Positions 60,065-64,000 of a stretch of 64,000 nucleotides of DNA are shown here, piece by piece (position 1 is the stretch's first letter; each line of letters begins with the position of its first letter). Source of the stretch: Pipra filicauda (lineage: Eukaryota > Chordata > Aves > Passeriformes > Pipridae). The stretch covers positions 248,001-312,000 of the forward strand of contig NW_024103862.1 of NCBI RefSeq assembly GCF_003945595.2, written 5' to 3'. The notes beneath the pieces were generated by a model. That model saw only the letters and a list, made by a program, of their open reading frames with translations, did no database searches and was not told the origin of the DNA. The position numbers and the translations under genes are program-made.

Positions 60065-63000
60065 CTATATGGAGATGTCCTGCTAGAATACAACACTAAT
60101 GATGTAGACTCTGGAAATGCCTAATATGTCTAAGAAGACGTTATTAAAGCTTTTTTCTGCTTAAGGTGACATCTTTGAACACTTTAACACGAAATTGACT
60201 CTTCTTGTAATGGTTCTCATCAGTGCATCTGCCCTTATACTCTCTCACCAAACACACTTGAGAACTGTACCTTCGTCAAGCACTTTCTGTCCTGAAGCTT
60301 TTACCAGTATCTGCTGTCTTTTGTATTTATGCATCCTAGCTAAGGCACAGGAGACCGAACGAATGCAAGGATTCATTAACTCTTTGAATTTGTTAAATAC
60401 TAACATTTAACCATTAGAAGTGGTTCAATGATGTGAGATTCACATTGCTTCAACTTAATTTTTTTCTTTGTTGTAGTTTTTTTAATTGTCAGTTTTTAGC
60501 TATTCAACAGATTAAAAGCAAATCATGCCATATTTAGTCCTGGAGTAAAACTCAAGTCTAAATGTTCATGTGAAAATTATTGTAGTAATCTTTTAATATG
60601 GCAAAGCAACTCTAAGCTGCAGTTTAGCCAAATGAATGGTAACATGAAATTATATTAGGATGACATTTCCCTTGTTTCAAACTGTTTGGTGTAAGAGAAT
60701 ATTAATATGCAGCTTGGTGGACACCACCAGTTAATGCACATTTCTTTATTTCTTTTCCTGTAACATGTAAACTGAAAAAAGTGCATTTGTCTGAGGAACT
60801 GTTTGTTTGCTACCACTCAATGAATCTCAGTTTTGAGTAAATGTACCTCAGTCTAAATCAGACTTTTTATGACCTTTATAACTACATTTAAAATAATCTT
60901 TAATTCCTATTTCTGGGTGTTTGCAAGCCTGACAGATTGCTATCATGAAAGTGAAAATTTACTCCTTTAGGTGATTCACTAGCTAAATAAACATAATTCT
61001 TGTTTAGCAAGCATATACTCTGTTTCTCAAATTTTTTTGTTTCATTGTCCCAACATCCAGGTGTTTTTCCCCCTATTTGAAACTATTTTGAGAAAAATAC
61101 TTTGGTCCATGGAGTTAACATTCATAACTGTGTTAAGATGATTTTTGTTAGAACCGTGCAACAAGAATTTGAGAGTACATATTAAACTGGGCAGTTATAC
61201 ACAAGATTTTACCTTCTAAAAATATATCTTCTGTTTCAGTTCATACAGCAACACATTGTCTGCTGGAAGAGAATATTGAAAAACTGTTAAGTGAGTGTAT
61301 TGACTGTACAAAATACTGAACAACCTGTACCAAACTCCAGGGATAGCTTTCTCTTTTTAGAACGGCAATGTAGAAGTCAGATATGTTATAGCTTAAAATA
61401 GCAATAGCACATATTATTTGAATGTGTTTCATGTCTTACTGTCCAACACAGTTGTTTTTATTGTGTTTCAAGTCATTAATTTACAGATTCTGGCAATCAA
61501 AAGTTCTGGAGCTTAAGTAGCAAAGGTTTGTTTTGAATACAGACTATTTTGCTAACTTTTGTTTCCTCTCTTCTAAAGCCCCTTGCACTCTTAAGACCTT
61601 GCAAACACAAAAAGTTCAGTACACACTTCTTGCTTGTTATTTGAAATATTGAGACTTCAAAGTAGCAGATATAAATTTTAATTTTTACTGGCAGTTTTCT
61701 GGAAGCTCAAAAGGGAAGCTACTCCTATATTTTGGAGTAAAGAAGCGGTGTCACATAAATGTAGATGTTTAACAAATAGCAGGTGGGATAAAGGAAGGAT
61801 AAGCAAAGTGCATATTGTAAGAGAAGACTAGGAGATAAAGGTTTCAAGCCCAATTACTGTGAAATTTGGCTTCAGCCCAAAAATTGCTGCTTCCACGCAT
61901 ATCTGCTTCTTGCTGACAGGTTTTATAGCTTTTTGTTTCCCTCTGTTGGCTGATTTATGGGTTACTGCCTATTATTCCAACTGTCATTGATCAGCTGAAG
62001 TGGCAAAGGTCAATGTTGTGAGTCCAAAGAATGTAGTTCTTCTGATGATCCATCGAGGGGTCAGCATGTTTTTGCTTCTTTATTACAAAAATATCTTATG
62101 AAAATGCACAGAAGTTTCCAGTTAAAAGAAAGCTGCTGTTAGAGTCAGGCATTCAGGAACTGATTGCATGTGCAACCTTAGTTTGCTTCCACTGCAGTAT
62201 TCATATTTTTGCAGGCTCTGTTAATATTTCCTGCTTTACCCTATGCCTCTTTTATTCTAATAGCATGAGCGTTGCTCTTGGATTGAATCAGGTTCAGTAG
62301 AAAGTGCGTTCATCACTCTGTTGCAGGCTTTCAAAGCTTGGAAAATTAGACAGGATTGTGAGAAGAAGGAGGTGATCACATTTAGAGAGCTGTGACAGTT
62401 CTTACACTGTTCCAGGATTGTTAGCAAATCTACAAATAGAAGAGTTTGATTGCTGATGGTGTTAGTCATGTTGTGACCGATTTGCTGACTGCTGAGAGTT
62501 TAGTATGTGCAGCTGAAATTAAAAGGGATTTTATGTGCATATAAAGTACTGTAAAAATAGTATATAACATTGTAAAATCAGCTGTGGAGTGCTGTATTAG
62601 TTAATGGACATGTGAAACTTCTAGCCTTCAGCTTCCTAATGCACAAGTTCTTTTCCTCCAGAAAGAAAAGGAATGGTGCTTAATATCTTAAATAAATGTA
62701 GAAATACCCTTTTTGGTCTGATTTTTCAATACGGTGAAGCTGTTGTAATGGCTGCTTGATAACTCGCTGATGGAGGAATCAGTGGAACCCCTTTTCTGTT
62801 CCTGGTGCCTCCTTTGTGCCAGCATTTGTTTTCCTGTGATCCAAACTGAGCCAGTTCAAGCCATTTTCTTCTGGCTTAATGGTTGGCCAGTTCTCTGTGA
62901 GGTTAGATGTGCAGAAGGGAGATGGTGGGAGGGTAAGGAAGGAGATTTGTCCTTTCAGAAGGAGGTACCCACTGTTGAATAGACTTAACTGCACTGTAAC

Positions 63001-63300
63001 ACCTCTGGGTTGATGAGCCAGAGATGCAGCAGAATGTTTAAAACTGGGAAAGGCTCCCCAAGGGAAAAAAAAATCCAATTCCGTTTTCAGTGTTAAGATT
63101 TTGGTAGTGTACAAGTGAGATACAATGTTACCACACACATTTAGTGACACAAGGAGGAGGGAGGAAATGCTGAGTATTTTCCATTCTGAGTGCTTATTTT
63201 GTTTTGAAGAGACCTGAGAATTCTCATAGACAGTTGTTGCTGAAAGGCTTGTCCTACCAACACAAGTGGGACAAAATAAAGTTGTATGAGCTTTGCTCAC
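60065..63300 (+). other. YTHDF3: YTHDF3 3' untranslated region
   Basis: AT-rich sequence after the stop with no coding signal. AATAAA signals lie at 60986-60991, 62691-62696 and 63275-63280. The last is followed within about 25-40 bp by T/G-rich sequence and gives a 3' UTR of about 3.2 kb, near the human length. The earlier two would give shorter transcripts. End choice is inferred. Confidence 0.6.
63275..63280 (+). terminator. YTHDF3: candidate distal poly(A) signal of YTHDF3
   Basis: AATAAA in the context ACAAAATAAAG, followed by a 'ctttgctcacctttgagc' stretch suitable for cleavage and downstream-element binding. It is the last clear signal of the putative 3' UTR. Confidence 0.5.
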
Positions 63301-63840
63301 CTTTGAGCATCTCTTGACTTTGTAACATCAGTATCTTTAAAGTAGGTTTTTTGGTATTTGACTTTCTGACAGCTGAATGTACAATTTGCTGGCTTGAAGA
63401 AAACTTCGGCACTGCTTTATTTTGAGGGACTTAGATTGGAAAAACGTCAGTATTCACAACTAGACAAATTTACTTCTTCATTATTTTGCTATTCTAGGCT
63501 TAATTTATGGAATACTTGCTTCTCTGCATTCTGGTTTGGGGTTTTTTGGTTTTTTTTTTTGGGGGGGGTTGGTGGTTTGTTTTTTTTTTTTGGTTTTGTT
63601 TTGTTTTTGATACTCTGGCAGTTTCATAGTTCAATGTCTGCAAAATTTAGATGCAAAAGCCCCTTGCCAAAATGATTCTTATTCCAGAAAAACCTGTGGC
63701 ACCAAACAAAAGATAATATTGAGGTCAAGTGCAAATAATGGACTTAGGAGGAAGCATCTGAAATATTTTTCACTGTTTAGTCCAAGTTCTATTTTTAAGT
63801 TGCTTTCTATTTCATAGGAGAATTTACACACTTGAAATAT
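63301..63840. other. downstream of YTHDF3, low-complexity DNA
   Basis: No gene is seen. The main content is the G/T-rich tract at 63533-63609. Confidence 0.6.
63533..63609 (+). repeat. G/T-rich low-complexity tract (TTTGG type) with G8 run
   Basis: About 77 bp of T runs broken by GG, with one run of eight G, then 'ggttggtggtttg'. It is the sense-strand counterpart of the CCAAA-type tracts elsewhere in the window. Confidence 0.85.
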
Positions 63841-63925
63841 ATTCACAAAATCGCAGAATGGATAAGGTTGGAAGTGAGGTCATTTGGTCCAACCTTCCTG
63901 CTCAAACAGGGTCATCCTAGCAAAT
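63841..63925 (-). mobile_element. CR1 3' end, minus strand
   Basis: Plus-strand text 'cgcagaatggataaggttgg' and 'ggtccaaccttcctgctcaa', then 'acagggtcatcctagca', is the reverse complement of the CR1 3' terminus. Only the extreme 3' end is clear; the sequence beyond about 63925 may be a diverged continuation. Confidence 0.85.
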
Positions 63926-64000
63926 TCCTAAAAAAAATCAGTGCATCTTTTATAGCTGAAACTGAGTTGAAGCAACAGTGTTTTGAATTCTGTAAGTAGC

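Noticed and set aside
62779..63300. 173-codon minus-strand frame in the YTHDF3 3' UTR
   Set aside because: No domain recognised. It is antisense to the 3' UTR, and its composition looks like chance.
1..64000. CRISPR arrays, operons, ribosome-binding sites, phage or prophage genes
   Set aside because: The window is spliced vertebrate DNA; no regularly spaced repeats or prokaryotic gene organisation are present.

Overview
This window is vertebrate nuclear DNA, almost certainly from a bird. It has long introns with GT..AG junctions, two CpG islands, AT-rich spacers and several CR1 non-LTR retrotransposon fragments. Two of the CR1 copies end in the avian-type 3' tail that reads like 'tctatgattctatga'. 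Runs of TTTGG/CCAAA low-complexity DNA also fit a bird. The sequence does not let me name the species. Nothing looks bacterial or viral.

There are two protein-coding genes, arranged head to head with about 21.7 kb between their start codons. On the minus strand, TTPA (alpha-tocopherol transfer protein) occupies 2682-16894 in five coding exons. Joining them gives 277 residues, against 278 in the human protein. On the plus strand, YTHDF3 (a cytoplasmic m6A-mRNA reader of the YTHDF family) occupies 38596-60064, also in five coding exons. Joining them gives 583 residues, against 585 in human. All eight introns begin GT and end AG, and the reading frame is kept at every junction. TTPA and YTHDF3 are also neighbours on human chromosome 8q, so this is a conserved vertebrate gene pair. 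The two genes have unrelated jobs: vitamin E transfer in liver, and mRNA fate.

Layout: 1-2681 is the TTPA 3' UTR and downstream DNA. 2682-16894 is TTPA, with an ancient MIR-like SINE in intron 4 and a CR1 in intron 3. 16440-17310 is the TTPA CpG island. 17310-37300 is a roughly 20 kb intergenic spacer holding a perfect 12-bp-arm hairpin, a MITE-like inverted repeat and an old minus-strand CR1. 37340-37890 is a CR1 whose reverse-transcriptase C-terminal frame is open except for one TGA; it ends at the edge of the YTHDF3 CpG island (37890-39110). 38596-60064 is YTHDF3, with a 25-nt second coding exon, a tandem splice acceptor at exon 3, one very large exon 4 and an 11.2 kb last intron with a CR1. 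60065 to about 63300 is its 3' UTR, and a minus-strand CR1 tail lies near the right edge.

I found no credible new biological system. The better leads are splicing choices in YTHDF3, an AT-rich TATA/MEF2-like block inside its CpG island, a 20-bp intronic copy of a YTH-domain coding stretch, and small structured non-coding elements. Most other short open frames are chance frames.
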